A stretch of 64,000 bases of DNA from Yinghuangia sp035454725 (GTDB lineage: Bacteria; Actinomycetota; Actinomycetes; Streptomycetales; Streptomycetaceae): positions 1 to 64,000 of the forward strand of contig NZ_JBPKBI010000008.1 of NCBI RefSeq assembly GCF_051388935.1, written 5' to 3'. Made by a program: the position numbers and the translations under genes. Shown here one piece after another: positions 43,528 through 52,202 of the stretch; position 1 is the first letter of the stretch; every line of letters starts with the position of its first letter. Under the pieces are notes generated by a model. That model saw only the letters and a program-made list of their open reading frames with translations. It made no database searches and was not told the origin of the DNA.

Positions 43528-44190
43528 ATGTTCTTCCACGACCGTGCGGACGCCGGACGGCAGTTGGCCGACCGGCTGGAGCACCTGCGCGACTCCGACC
43601 CCATCGTCCTGGGGCTGCCGCGCGGCGGCGTGCCCGTCGCCGCCCAGGTGGCCGCCGCCCTCGCGGCTCCGCTGGACGTTCTGGTCGTGCGCAAACTCGG
43701 CGTCCCGTTCCAGCCCGAGCTCGCCATGGGGGCGATCGGAGAAGGGGGCGCGCGCGTCCTCAACGAAGGCCTCGTGCGGGACTTCGGCATTTCGGATGAC
43801 GAGGTCGCGGCTGTGGAGGCGGCGGAACGCGACGAATTGGAACGCCGTACCGACCGCTACCGACGCGGTGAGGCGCCGTACGACCTCACCGGACGCATCG
43901 CGATCGTCGTCGACGACGGCATCGCCACCGGCGCCACCGCGGCGACCGGTTGCCGGATCGTCCGGGCGCGCGGCGCCCGCCGCCTCATCCTCGCGGTGCC
44001 CGTCGCGCCGCCCGGCTGGAGTGCGGAACTCCGCGGAGCCGCGGACGAGTTCATCGCTCTGAGTACTCCCGCGGACTTCCTCGCCGTCGGGCAGTACTAC
44101 CGGGACTTCAGTCCCACATCGGATGCCGAGGTCATCGATTGCCTCGACAAGGGCCGCCACGCCGTGCACCGTCGCGGCGGCCGGCGGTGA
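43528..44190 (+). CDS. Phosphoribosyltransferase family protein
   Basis: A 220-residue type I phosphoribosyltransferase. The PRPP-binding motif is IVVDDGIATGATA, and the N-terminal GLPRGGVPVAAQVAAAL is typical of stand-alone Streptomyces members often encoded near stress genes. The nucleobase specificity cannot be read from the sequence. It is the last gene of a three-gene unit ending at a perfect hairpin (44228-44257). Confidence 0.9.
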   Translation: MFFHDRADAGRQLADRLEHLRDSDPIVLGLPRGGVPVAAQVAAALAAPLDVLVVRKLGVPFQPELAMGAIGEGGARVLNEGLVRDFGISDDEVAAVEAAERDELERRTDRYRRGEAPYDLTGRIAIVVDDGIATGATAATGCRIVRARGARRLILAVPVAPPGWSAELRGAADEFIALSTPADFLAVGQYYRDFSPTSDAEVIDCLDKGRHAVHRRGGRR

Positions 44191-44227
44191 TCCGTCGCCC
44201 CGCGGGTCCACCGCGGACAAACACGCA

Positions 44228-44257
44228 CGCGGTGCCGGGCCGAAGCCCGGCACCGCG
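44228..44257. terminator. Perfect 13-bp hairpin, CGAA loop
   Basis: The arms 44228-44240 and 44245-44257 (CGCGGTGCCGGGC and its complement) enclose a CGAA tetraloop. It lies between the phosphoribosyltransferase and the convergent rodlin gene and can end both transcripts. Confidence 0.8.
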
Positions 44258-44352
44258 CGTTGTCACCGCACCACATCAGCGCGCTGCGCTGCACCGCCCC
44301 CGGTCCGCGCGGTGGAGGAGCCGACGGTCAGGGGCGGAGCCGTGTGGCCTGC

Positions 44353-44754
44353 TCAGCCGTTCTCGGAGAGAACGCTCGACAGGACGTTCGCCAGCGGGTC
44401 GTCACCGGTCTGCTGGATGGCGTTCGGGCTGCACACCTGGCTGGTCTGGTCGGTCAGGACGTCCTGGATCGGGACGTTGACGCCGATCAGCGCCGCGATC
44501 GGCACCTGGACGTCGACCTTCTGCAGGTCGAAGCAGTTGAGGACGCCGCCCTGCACGAGCGCCATGTTCGGGCTCATGACACCACTGCTGGTCGTGTTGC
44601 CGATGGCCTGGGGCGAGAAGTTGCCGGCCTGGACGGCAGTGTTGCCGTCGTCGTTGCTGCCCGCGAGCGCCTGCGGCGCGGTCGCCGCCGTGACCCCGAA
44701 CACCGAGGCCGCCATAACGGTGGTGGCAGTGGCGCGCTTGAAGACGTTGGACAT
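44353..44754 (-). CDS. Rodlin-family protein
   Basis: A 133-residue secreted protein with a signal peptide (cleavage likely after PQALA) and the rodlin-type repeats of small, Asn/Gln/Gly-rich segments: GSNDDGNTAVQAGNFSPQ, SPNMALVQGG, VPIAALIGVNVPIQDV and QTGDDPLANVL. Two cysteines (LNCFDLQ, QVCSPN) are in rodlin-like positions. Rodlins organise chaplin fibrils into rodlets on aerial hyphae and spores. GAAGGAAC precedes the ATG. Streptomyces usually carry two divergent rodlin genes; no second copy is visible here. Confidence 0.88.
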   Translation of the reverse strand: MSNVFKRATATTVMAASVFGVTAATAPQALAGSNDDGNTAVQAGNFSPQAIGNTTSSGVMSPNMALVQGGVLNCFDLQKVDVQVPIAALIGVNVPIQDVLTDQTSQVCSPNAIQQTGDDPLANVLSSVLSENG

Positions 44755-44946
44755 CGAGGTTCCTTCGTACGCAGTTGCTTGGAATGGAGTGCTGGTGCTG
44801 CCGCAGCAGACTGTCCAACCCGCTGACAGCAGTTTGGTTGCGCAGGTTCACCCGAATGCCGCAAGAATCGCCATCGGAAAGCTCATATGCCCGTCGGAAG
44901 AGCAGGGGAGCCAGCCTCCGCCCGCCACCTCGACGCTCCCGTCACC

Positions 44947-45834
44947 TCACCGGTAGTACGGGCCCGGACCGGGTGGTGGCTGGTGCGGATGAGGCGGGTG
45001 GCCCGGGTGCTGCGGCGGATACGGATGCTGCGGCGGACCCGGCGGCATGCCCTGGTGCGGGTGTTGCACGGGGCCGTGCGGCCCGCCCGGCCCGCCCCAC
45101 GTGTTGCCCCGGTAACCCTGCTGCCCCATGCCCAGCGGACCGCCCTGGTGCTGCACCGCGTCGACCGGGTTGATCTCGGTCGACTGCACGAGCACCCAGC
45201 CGTCACCGATGAAGCTCAGCATCCATCCTTCGCCGGTCTGCCCGCGACGGCGCCAGATGCGTGTGGACGACACGGTCTGCGCCTCCAGGCGCGTGGTCAG
45301 GCCCACCGACCACGCCACCACGGCGTCCGCGTCGACGAACACCTCGCTGCGCGGACCGACCTTCATGATCAGCGGCAGCCCGGGGGTCGTCAGCGCGATC
45401 ATGCCGGTGCCGCCTATCTGGAGCCCGTTGGTACCCGGCCCCCCGATGCGCTGCTCGGAGTCCAGGGCGACCGGCGTCCACGTCAGCCCCGGGTCCAGCG
45501 CGAGCACGGTGTCGTTGTCGACGATCAGGCCGTCGTTGTGCAACGGCACCAGATGGATGTGCTGTGCGTGGTTCGCCAGATAGACGACGCCCGTGCCGTA
45601 GCAGCGCATGAGCGACATGAACTCCGCGCCGTACGCCTGCGCGCGGGCCTCGCTCGGGGCCGGCATGTAGCCGTCGAACTCCACCGCGCCGGTGAAGGCG
45701 ACCATCGCGCCTTTGCGCGCCAACACCTCGGGTGCGGACTGACGGTCGAGACGGACTCGCAATATCTGCGGGTTCTGCAGGCTGAACCGTTCGGGCGACT
45801 GGCTCGCCACATTGTTGAACAAGGGACTCTGCAC
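44947..45834 (-). CDS. AIM24 family protein
   Basis: A 295-residue AIM24/TIGR00266-type protein. It contains the beta-rich GAMVAFTGAVEFDGYM, the GLIVDNDTVLALDPGLTWTP segment and a C-terminal proline-histidine-rich tail (QHPYPPQHPGHPPHPHQPPP). The start at the GTG at 45834 gives QSPLFNNVASQSPERFSLQN. These proteins share a TRAP-like fold of unclear function in bacteria. The tail may bind metal. Confidence 0.85.
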   Translation of the reverse strand: MQSPLFNNVASQSPERFSLQNPQILRVRLDRQSAPEVLARKGAMVAFTGAVEFDGYMPAPSEARAQAYGAEFMSLMRCYGTGVVYLANHAQHIHLVPLHNDGLIVDNDTVLALDPGLTWTPVALDSEQRIGGPGTNGLQIGGTGMIALTTPGLPLIMKVGPRSEVFVDADAVVAWSVGLTTRLEAQTVSSTRIWRRRGQTGEGWMLSFIGDGWVLVQSTEINPVDAVQHQGGPLGMGQQGYRGNTWGGPGGPHGPVQHPHQGMPPGPPQHPYPPQHPGHPPHPHQPPPGPGPYYR

Positions 45835-46159
45835 CCCGACATGATCCCTGGTCGGAGGCACTGCGGTGAACAAATGACGGACCAACTCATGACACTTGGG
45901 CGAACGCACGTATCGTGCGGCGCAGCGTTCCCGTCCGGTGTGGTGGCGCGGTTCCGGCGTTCCCGGAGCAACGGTGTCGAACCGCTGCGACCTCGGACAT
46001 CCCTGGACCGGCACGGCGAACAGCCGCCGGGACCCGAGCCAACGGAGCAGCAACCTGTCCGGTACCGGCACCACCGACGGCGGGACACGGGCGACCGAGC
46101 GTGTGTTCGACCGCCCGCCGCCCGCGCTGTCCGCACTGCCCGTCCCGGCACCGATTCGC
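45835..46159. other. Divergent intergenic region
   Basis: The space between the AIM24 gene and the glycosyltransferase. The glycosyltransferase frame is open through it from a TTG at 45896, but the sequence is arginine-rich and lacks a ribosome binding site, so most of it is probably untranslated. Confidence 0.4.
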
Positions 46160-47923
46160 ATGCGGTCGGCGGAACCGCCCGCGGCGCAAGTCCGGGCGCG
46201 CGTGCTCGGCGGGCCGGCCGGGCCGCTGCTGTGCGGTCTCCTGGCTCTGGCCGCCTGCCTGTGGCGGGTGGACGGCCCGGTCCTGTGGCGGGACGAAATC
46301 GCCACCTGGACCGTGTCCCGCCGCGACCTGCCCGAACTCGTCGCGGTACTCGGCAACGTGGATGCCTCGACCGGCGCCTACTACGTCGTCATGCACGGCT
46401 GGACCGCGGTGTTCGGCGACTCCGCGACCGCGATGCGGATGCCGGCCGTGTTGGCGATGGCCGGCGCCGCCGCGTGTGTCGCCGCCCACGGACGCCGCGA
46501 GTTCGGGCCGCGCGCCGGGCTCGCCGCCGGGATCGTCTTCGCGTCCTTGCCGTCCGTCTCGCGCTACGGGCAGGAGGCGCGCGGCTACGGTTTCGTCTGC
46601 CTGACCGCCGCGACCGCCGTCCTGTTGCTGGCCCGTGCCCTGGAGCGCCCGGGCCTGCGGCGTTGGGCAGCGTACGCCGTGTCCGTCGCCTTTCTGGGAC
46701 TGTGGCACCTGGTCGCGCTCGCCGCCGTGGCCGGACATGTCGGGTATTTGCTGCTGCGCCGACGTGAGGCCTGGCGGGGGTTCGCGGTCGCGGTCGTCGC
46801 AGGCCTCGCGCCGCTCGCTCCGTTGTTCGCCCTGGCCGCGACCCAGCGCGTCCGCCAGATCGAGTGGATTCCGCGTCCCGAACTCGACTCGCTGCAAAGT
46901 CTCTTGCCGCGTCTGGCGGCATCCGGGCCGGTCGCCGTCGGACTTGCGGTGCTGGCGATCGGCGCGTGGACGGCACGCCCCGCGCGCGGACCGGTCCTTC
47001 CGACCGCGATCTTTGAGCCCGCATTCCCTCGCCCTCGCGCGAAGCCGGGTGCGAGCCCGACCGCGCGACCCGGGTCGAGGCCTGTCCTGGCGGCGGTGAC
47101 CGCGACGGCCGTGGCGCCGGTGGCGGTCGTGTGGGCGGCGTCGCTCGTCGGCGACACATCGTTCTTCCTGCCGCGGTATCTCCTCTTCACGCTCCCGGCC
47201 TGGGCGGTGCTCGCGGGCGCGGGCCTCGGGCTGCTGGCACAGCGCCTGACCCCCGCGGTTGCGGCGGCGGTCCTTGTCGCGCTGGTGGCGGCGGGTGTGC
47301 CGGACCACCGGGCGCTGCGCGCGTCCGGGGCCCACGAGCAGCGCGACCATCCGGAGCCGTCCGACATCTCCTGGGTCGACTACGCGGGCGTGGCCGACAT
47401 CGTGCGCGCGGGACAGCGCCCCGGTGACGGCATCGTGTACTCCAGCATCGACCAGCGGCTGTGGCACGTCGACGCCGGTGTCGAGTACTACCTGCGCGGT
47501 GACCCCGTGCCGCGCGACGTCCTCGCGGGCCGGACCGGCGAGGACCGCGACGACCTGTGGACCCACGACTGCCTCGATCCCGCGGCCTGCCTCGACGCCG
47601 TCGGCGCGGAACGCATCTGGCTCGTGGCCGTGGTCCTGCGCGGGGCGCCGGCCGATCCGTACGCCGCGATGCCGCGCGACAAGGCACTGGCGCTGCGGGA
47701 CCGCTACCACGTGGTGCGCAGTGTGGCCGTCGCGGGCGCGTACGTGAGTCTGCTCGAACGCGGGGCCACGCCGTCGGGCGGGACTGCGGACGCTTGTGCG
47801 GAGGGCGGGCAAAGCCCGTATCGGCGCTGGGTCTTCGGTGACGAGAGTCGTTGTGCGGCGGGTACCGGGCGGGCGGCGCGGACTGAACCGACGGGCGGGG
47901 GACCGGGCGGGCGGCACGGCTGA
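46160..47923 (+). CDS. GT-C type membrane glycosyltransferase (mannosyltransferase-like)
   Basis: A protein of about 587 residues with a large polytopic membrane domain. Early motifs LWRDEIATWTVSRRDLPEL (GT-C acidic motif with DE) and YYVVMHGWTAVFGDSATAMRMP match Pmt/ArnT-like enzymes that use polyprenyl-phosphate sugars. Several hydrophobic segments follow (LLCGLLALAACLW, LVALAAVAGHVGYLLL, AVLAGAGLGLLAQRL), and an extracellular C-terminal domain has VDYAGVADIVRAGQRPGDGI. The start is uncertain; ATG 46160 is the first clear methionine before the first span. The sugar and target are unknown. Confidence 0.82.
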   Translation: MRSAEPPAAQVRARVLGGPAGPLLCGLLALAACLWRVDGPVLWRDEIATWTVSRRDLPELVAVLGNVDASTGAYYVVMHGWTAVFGDSATAMRMPAVLAMAGAAACVAAHGRREFGPRAGLAAGIVFASLPSVSRYGQEARGYGFVCLTAATAVLLLARALERPGLRRWAAYAVSVAFLGLWHLVALAAVAGHVGYLLLRRREAWRGFAVAVVAGLAPLAPLFALAATQRVRQIEWIPRPELDSLQSLLPRLAASGPVAVGLAVLAIGAWTARPARGPVLPTAIFEPAFPRPRAKPGASPTARPGSRPVLAAVTATAVAPVAVVWAASLVGDTSFFLPRYLLFTLPAWAVLAGAGLGLLAQRLTPAVAAAVLVALVAAGVPDHRALRASGAHEQRDHPEPSDISWVDYAGVADIVRAGQRPGDGIVYSSIDQRLWHVDAGVEYYLRGDPVPRDVLAGRTGEDRDDLWTHDCLDPAACLDAVGAERIWLVAVVLRGAPADPYAAMPRDKALALRDRYHVVRSVAVAGAYVSLLERGATPSGGTADACAEGGQSPYRRWVFGDESRCAAGTGRAARTEPTGGGPGGRHG

Positions 47924-47979
47924 CCGACGGGCGGGCGCCCGTGGTTCGCCGTTCCGCCCGGCACCGGCCTGACGCGGCA

Positions 47980-49044
47980 TCAGTCAGCGTGCGCCCCAGG
48001 TGTTTCGGCCTGGTGGGCCAGAAGTGCGTCGACAGCCGCGTCCACGTCCTCCTCGGTCGTGTAGAGGTGGAACGAGGCCCGCAGCCTGCCCGCGCGCACC
48101 GCCGCGCGGATACCGGCCTCGCGCAGCGCCTCCTCGGCCCCGGGCGCGTCGACGGTCACGATCGCGCTGTGCCCGGGCGGTCGGCCGAGGCCGGCCAGGA
48201 AGCGGTTGGCGAGGGCGACGTCGTACGCCTGGATCTGCTCGACGCCGATCTCGCGCACGAGTTGGAGCGCCGGTGCGGCGCCGACCCACGCGAACCACGC
48301 GCGGGAGACGTCGAAGCGCCGCGCGTCCGACGCGAGCCGCAGCGGTGGTCCGTAGGTGGAGTCGCTCGTGTCCGCGCCCGCGGCGCGGCCCGCGGCGATG
48401 GGGACCAACCGATCGCGCACGCCCGGCGCGAGATAGGCGTACGCGGTCCCGCGCGGATGCATGAGCCACTTGTACGCGGCGACCGCGAGCACGTCGTAGC
48501 GGGTCGCGTCGACCGGCAGCCACCCCACGGCCTGTGTGCCGTCGACCACGACCATCGCGCCGTGTGCGCGGGCCGCCGCGACGATCTCCGCGTCGTCGGC
48601 GATCGATCCGTCCGCCGACTGCACGAGGCTGTAGGCGACCACATCGGTGCGCTCGTCGATGGATGCCGCCAGTTTCGCGAACGGCACCGCGACGACATCG
48701 ACGCCGCGCGGCTCGTGGACCATCCACGGGAAAACGTTCGAGGTGAACTCGATGTCGGGGATGACGACACGGGTGCCCGGCGGGAGTGACACCGCGACCG
48801 GGGCGAGCAGGCTCGACACGTTGGCGCCGATCGTGATGTCGGAGACGTCCGCGCCCACCAGCGCGGCGAATTCGGCGCGTGCCGTTTCGTCTTCCCAGGC
48901 CTCCCAACTCGTCCGTCCGCCGCGCCAGTCGCGCTGTGCGGCGAGGACGGCCTCGTAGGCCGGCGTCGGTGGGAGCCCGTACGTGGCGGTGTTGAGCCAT
49001 CCGGGTTCCGGCTGCCACAGACTGCGTGCGCTCTGCAAATCCAT
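47980..49044 (-). CDS. PLP-dependent aminotransferase class V family protein
   Basis: A 354-residue fold-type I PLP enzyme related to cysteine desulfurases/isopenicillin-N epimerases. The aspartate-containing VVVDGTQAVGWLPVD and the PLP lysine in VAAYKWLMHPRG are present. The N-terminal WLNTATYGLPPTPAYEAVLA is typical. It does not carry the Cys loop of IscS-type desulfurases in an obvious way, so epimerase- or lyase-like roles are possible. It converges on the glycosyltransferase gene with only about 56 bases between. Confidence 0.9.
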   Translation of the reverse strand: MDLQSARSLWQPEPGWLNTATYGLPPTPAYEAVLAAQRDWRGGRTSWEAWEDETARAEFAALVGADVSDITIGANVSSLLAPVAVSLPPGTRVVIPDIEFTSNVFPWMVHEPRGVDVVAVPFAKLAASIDERTDVVAYSLVQSADGSIADDAEIVAAARAHGAMVVVDGTQAVGWLPVDATRYDVLAVAAYKWLMHPRGTAYAYLAPGVRDRLVPIAAGRAAGADTSDSTYGPPLRLASDARRFDVSRAWFAWVGAAPALQLVREIGVEQIQAYDVALANRFLAGLGRPPGHSAIVTVDAPGAEEALREAGIRAAVRAGRLRASFHLYTTEEDVDAAVDALLAHQAETPGAHAD

Positions 49045-49443
<399 letters not shown>

Positions 49444-49968
49444 CTACATGTGGGTCATTCCGTTTCGCCGGTCGGGTCCTCGCGGGTGGCCGCCGCCCGG
49501 ATCGCCGTCGGTGCGGGCCGCCAGCCAGTCGGGCCACGGCACCGGAGGGTTCGGCAGGGGCGTGATGTCCCGTTCGGCGAGAAGGCGTGCGAAGCCCTCG
49601 CGGTCGGCGGGGACGGCTCTCGGGTCGCCGGCCATCACCTCGTACAGGGTCGCGCCTTCCGGCCCCGCGACGAGGGGGCCGAACGCGGCGCCCTGTTCCA
49701 GGGTGATGTGCGTGCCCGTCGGGCAGGGGCGGTCTCCGACGGTGACCTCGCCGGCGACGACGAACACGTAGTGGTCGGACATGTGCCCGTGTCGTTCCAC
49801 GATCACCCCGGGGTCGTAGCGGGCGTAGACGACCATGCGTTGGGGCGTCCACTCCAGGAACTTCTCCCAGACGGACACGCGGCGGCCGTCGTGCGACTGC
49901 GCCTTGACCTCGTGCCAGGGTGCATCGCCGATATGCGTGATCGTCAGTTCCGGGTTGCCCTCAGGCAT
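49444..49968 (-). CDS. Cupin-domain protein
   Basis: A 174-residue single-cupin protein. The first cupin motif region is ARYDPGVIVERHGHMSDHYVFVVAGE, with likely metal ligands H, H and E; the second reads TGTHITLEQGAAFGPLVAG. The ATG at 49968 was preferred over upstream frame starts; GAGGGGGG lies about 12 bases before it. It is divergent from the MaoC hydratase, with a pair of overlapping palindromes in between. Likely a small-molecule dioxygenase or isomerase; the substrate is unknown. Confidence 0.8.
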   Translation of the reverse strand: MPEGNPELTITHIGDAPWHEVKAQSHDGRRVSVWEKFLEWTPQRMVVYARYDPGVIVERHGHMSDHYVFVVAGEVTVGDRPCPTGTHITLEQGAAFGPLVAGPEGATLYEVMAGDPRAVPADREGFARLLAERDITPLPNPPVPWPDWLAARTDGDPGGGHPRGPDRRNGMTHM

Positions 49969-50030
49969 TTCGTGCACACCCCCCTCAAGGGGACCGGCGT
50001 CCGGCAACGGCCCGTTCACACCCTAGCTGA

Positions 50031-50046
50031 TGCATATGCACGTGCA
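50031..50046. promoter_or_regulatory. Overlapping palindromes in a divergent promoter
   Basis: TGCATATGCA (50031-50040) and TGCACGTGCA (50037-50046) are both perfect and share TGCA. They lie between the cupin and MaoC starts and are followed by CATCCGCATCCGCAT. A dimeric regulator could control both genes. Confidence 0.4.
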
Positions 50047-50207
50047 TCCGCATCCGCATTGGTGCGCCCTGGAACCTAGCCGTTGGGAAATTAGTTTGCA
50101 AGGTCCACTATCGACTGAGCGACCAATACGATGGCCCCCGAAGCGGTGTCGCCCGAATGGGGGACGCCGACCGAGACCGGCACTTCCGACCACGCCCGGA
50201 GGCGTAC

Positions 50208-50660
50208 ATGCGTGTTTTCACGTCGTTCGACGAGTTCGCGGCCCAGAAGGGCGAGCACCTGGGGTACAGCGACTGGCACGTCGTCGACCAGGACCGCATC
50301 GACCGCTTCGCCGACGCCACCGGTGACCACCAGTGGATCCACGTCGACCCCGAGCGTGCCAAGGACGGCCCGTTCGGCGCGACGATCGCGCACGGCTACC
50401 TGACGCTGTCGATGATCCCCGCCCTGGGCAAGGACGTCTTCCGCCTCGAAGGCCCGAAGATGCTCGTCAACTACGGCACCGACAAGGTTCGCTTCCCGAC
50501 GCCCGTCACCGTCGGCTCGCGCCTGCGCGTCGGGGCGGAGCTGGCCGAGGTCCGCGACGTCGCGCAGGGCAAGCAGATCGTCATCCGGTACACCGTCGAG
50601 ATCGAGGGCCAGACCAAGCCCGCCTGCGTCGCCGAGACACTGGTGCTCGTCGTCCTGTGA
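50208..50660 (+). CDS. MaoC family dehydratase
   Basis: A 150-residue hot-dog fold (R)-specific enoyl-CoA hydratase. The ATG at 50208 follows GGAGG. The hydratase-2 motif is ATGDHQWIHVDPERAKDGPFG followed by TIAHGYLTLSM, with the catalytic aspartate and histidine in place. It resembles NodN-type single-domain members. It adds water to trans-2-enoyl-CoA; whether it joins the catabolic island's pathway is not known, as it lies 19 kb away. Confidence 0.9.
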   Translation: MRVFTSFDEFAAQKGEHLGYSDWHVVDQDRIDRFADATGDHQWIHVDPERAKDGPFGATIAHGYLTLSMIPALGKDVFRLEGPKMLVNYGTDKVRFPTPVTVGSRLRVGAELAEVRDVAQGKQIVIRYTVEIEGQTKPACVAETLVLVVL

Positions 50661-50808
50661 CCTGCGCACCACGCGCAACAGAACTCGCCCGGGGGCCGGC
50701 CGCCGACGCGGCCTTCCCCCGGGATCGCGGCACGCGCGCCTGCGCACGGCGTGATCCGGACAGCGCTCGTCGGCCGGCCGTCGGAGGCGACGCCTAGCCT
50801 CGGGGCGC

Positions 50809-52110
50809 ATGAGCGAAATGGCAACGCCCGAGGAGCTTTTCGGCTCCGCTCGTTCGCTGCGGATCCAGGATCGCGCGTACGAAATTCTCGCTACGGACGC
50901 CGTCACGTGGTCTGACACAGCAGCCCCCGAGCTCCGGCCGTTGCTGCCGGACGGGGACGCACCGGTCTGGCGGGCGGTTCTCGTCGACGAGGGATGCTGC
51001 CTGCTCGGGTCGGTGGCAGTCGTGCGAACCAGGGACGCCGCCGCGGCTCACTCCGTGTACGGGGACATCCACCGTGCCGGCACCCGGGCCAGTTGCGTGG
51101 CGTTTCTCGAACCGCCTGACCACACGGGATTCGCCTACCCGCCGAGCGGCGGGAACTGGCGCTCCAGTGTGCTGTGGCGCAACTACATCGTCCTCGCCGA
51201 GGTCGTTGCGGCCGACGGCCACACCCGCACCGCGGACCTGCGGCCGAAGGATATGGGCTTCGACCTGCTGACGATTCCGATACGCGGGATCCGGCGGATC
51301 GCCTGGGCCGCCCCCGCCCCAGCCCCAGCCCCGGTTGCCGCCCCGATCGCCGCCGCCGTCGCCGACGACCGTGAGAGCGAGCCCGACGACACCGCGCCGC
51401 ACGACGGCCGGGACGACGAACTCAGCGACGAGGAACGCGAGTACGTGGTGGGCGCGGTCTCCGTGATGGTCCGCGGCGGGTTCAAGAACGAAGCGGACAT
51501 CCTGGAAGACCTGCCCCACACCGTCTGCGAGCTCCTGGGCCGCGACCATGCCGGGTTGACCGAGGAACTCACGCTTTTCACAAGCGAGTTGTTCCGATCC
51601 GAAAAGGCCGCGGAAGCCGCGTGGCACGACGTCACCACGAACGACGCGATCGACCGTGCCTTCGCCGACCTGCGGGCGGAACGGATCGTGGCCCTCCAGA
51701 ACGCGGGCCTGACGCAGTCCGACGGCTGGTCGGACGGCGAGGAGGCGGCGCGTTCTTTGGCCTTCGACCTCGAATGGGACGCCGATACAGCCGACATCGA
51801 CGACGAGGCCCGCGAAGCCGCTGCCGATTCCCGCTGGGGACCGGTCCGGGGCGCAGTCTTCTACCACGGGCAGGACCTCGCGCGCGCGGTGCACGGCGAA
51901 GGGCTGTACCTGGCCTTCGGCGCGTTCGCCGAGCCCGGCCGCGCCCGTGCCGACCACGACGCGGCCTCCGCCGCGGTCGGCCACACCGTGCGCGAAGTAC
52001 TGGCGCGACACGGCGTGGCCGTCGAATGGGACGAGACCGCCGGCCAACGGCTCTTCGTTCCGCCGTTCGCGTGGCGCCGTCGGCGATGGACCCGGGCGCC
52101 CGCTCGGTGA
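50809..52110 (+). CDS. DUF6891-like hypothetical protein
   Basis: A 433-residue acidic soluble protein. The N-terminal 150 residues have no recognised domain, and an Ala/Pro-rich linker follows (APAPAPAPVAAP). The C-terminal half resembles DUF6891: EEREYVVGAVSVMVRGGF, IDRAFADLRAERIVALQNAG, VFYHGQDLARAVHGEGLYLAFGAF and VLARHGVAVEWDETAGQRL. The function of that domain is unknown. It is monocistronic and convergent with the ABC exporter. Confidence 0.75.
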   Translation: MSEMATPEELFGSARSLRIQDRAYEILATDAVTWSDTAAPELRPLLPDGDAPVWRAVLVDEGCCLLGSVAVVRTRDAAAAHSVYGDIHRAGTRASCVAFLEPPDHTGFAYPPSGGNWRSSVLWRNYIVLAEVVAADGHTRTADLRPKDMGFDLLTIPIRGIRRIAWAAPAPAPAPVAAPIAAAVADDRESEPDDTAPHDGRDDELSDEEREYVVGAVSVMVRGGFKNEADILEDLPHTVCELLGRDHAGLTEELTLFTSELFRSEKAAEAAWHDVTTNDAIDRAFADLRAERIVALQNAGLTQSDGWSDGEEAARSLAFDLEWDADTADIDDEAREAAADSRWGPVRGAVFYHGQDLARAVHGEGLYLAFGAFAEPGRARADHDAASAAVGHTVREVLARHGVAVEWDETAGQRLFVPPFAWRRRRWTRAPAR

Positions 52111-52202
52111 CGTGCGCCGCGGGGCCGCGAGTGCCTCCGCACTCGGACGGCGGAGGCACCGGGATCGCGGGGCGTCGACCGTCCGGCGCCCGGTGACCCG
52201 CT

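Noticed and set aside
45896..46159. N-terminal extension of the glycosyltransferase from a TTG start
   Set aside because: The extra 88 residues are arginine-rich, lack a ribosome binding site and precede any membrane segment, so a later start is preferred.
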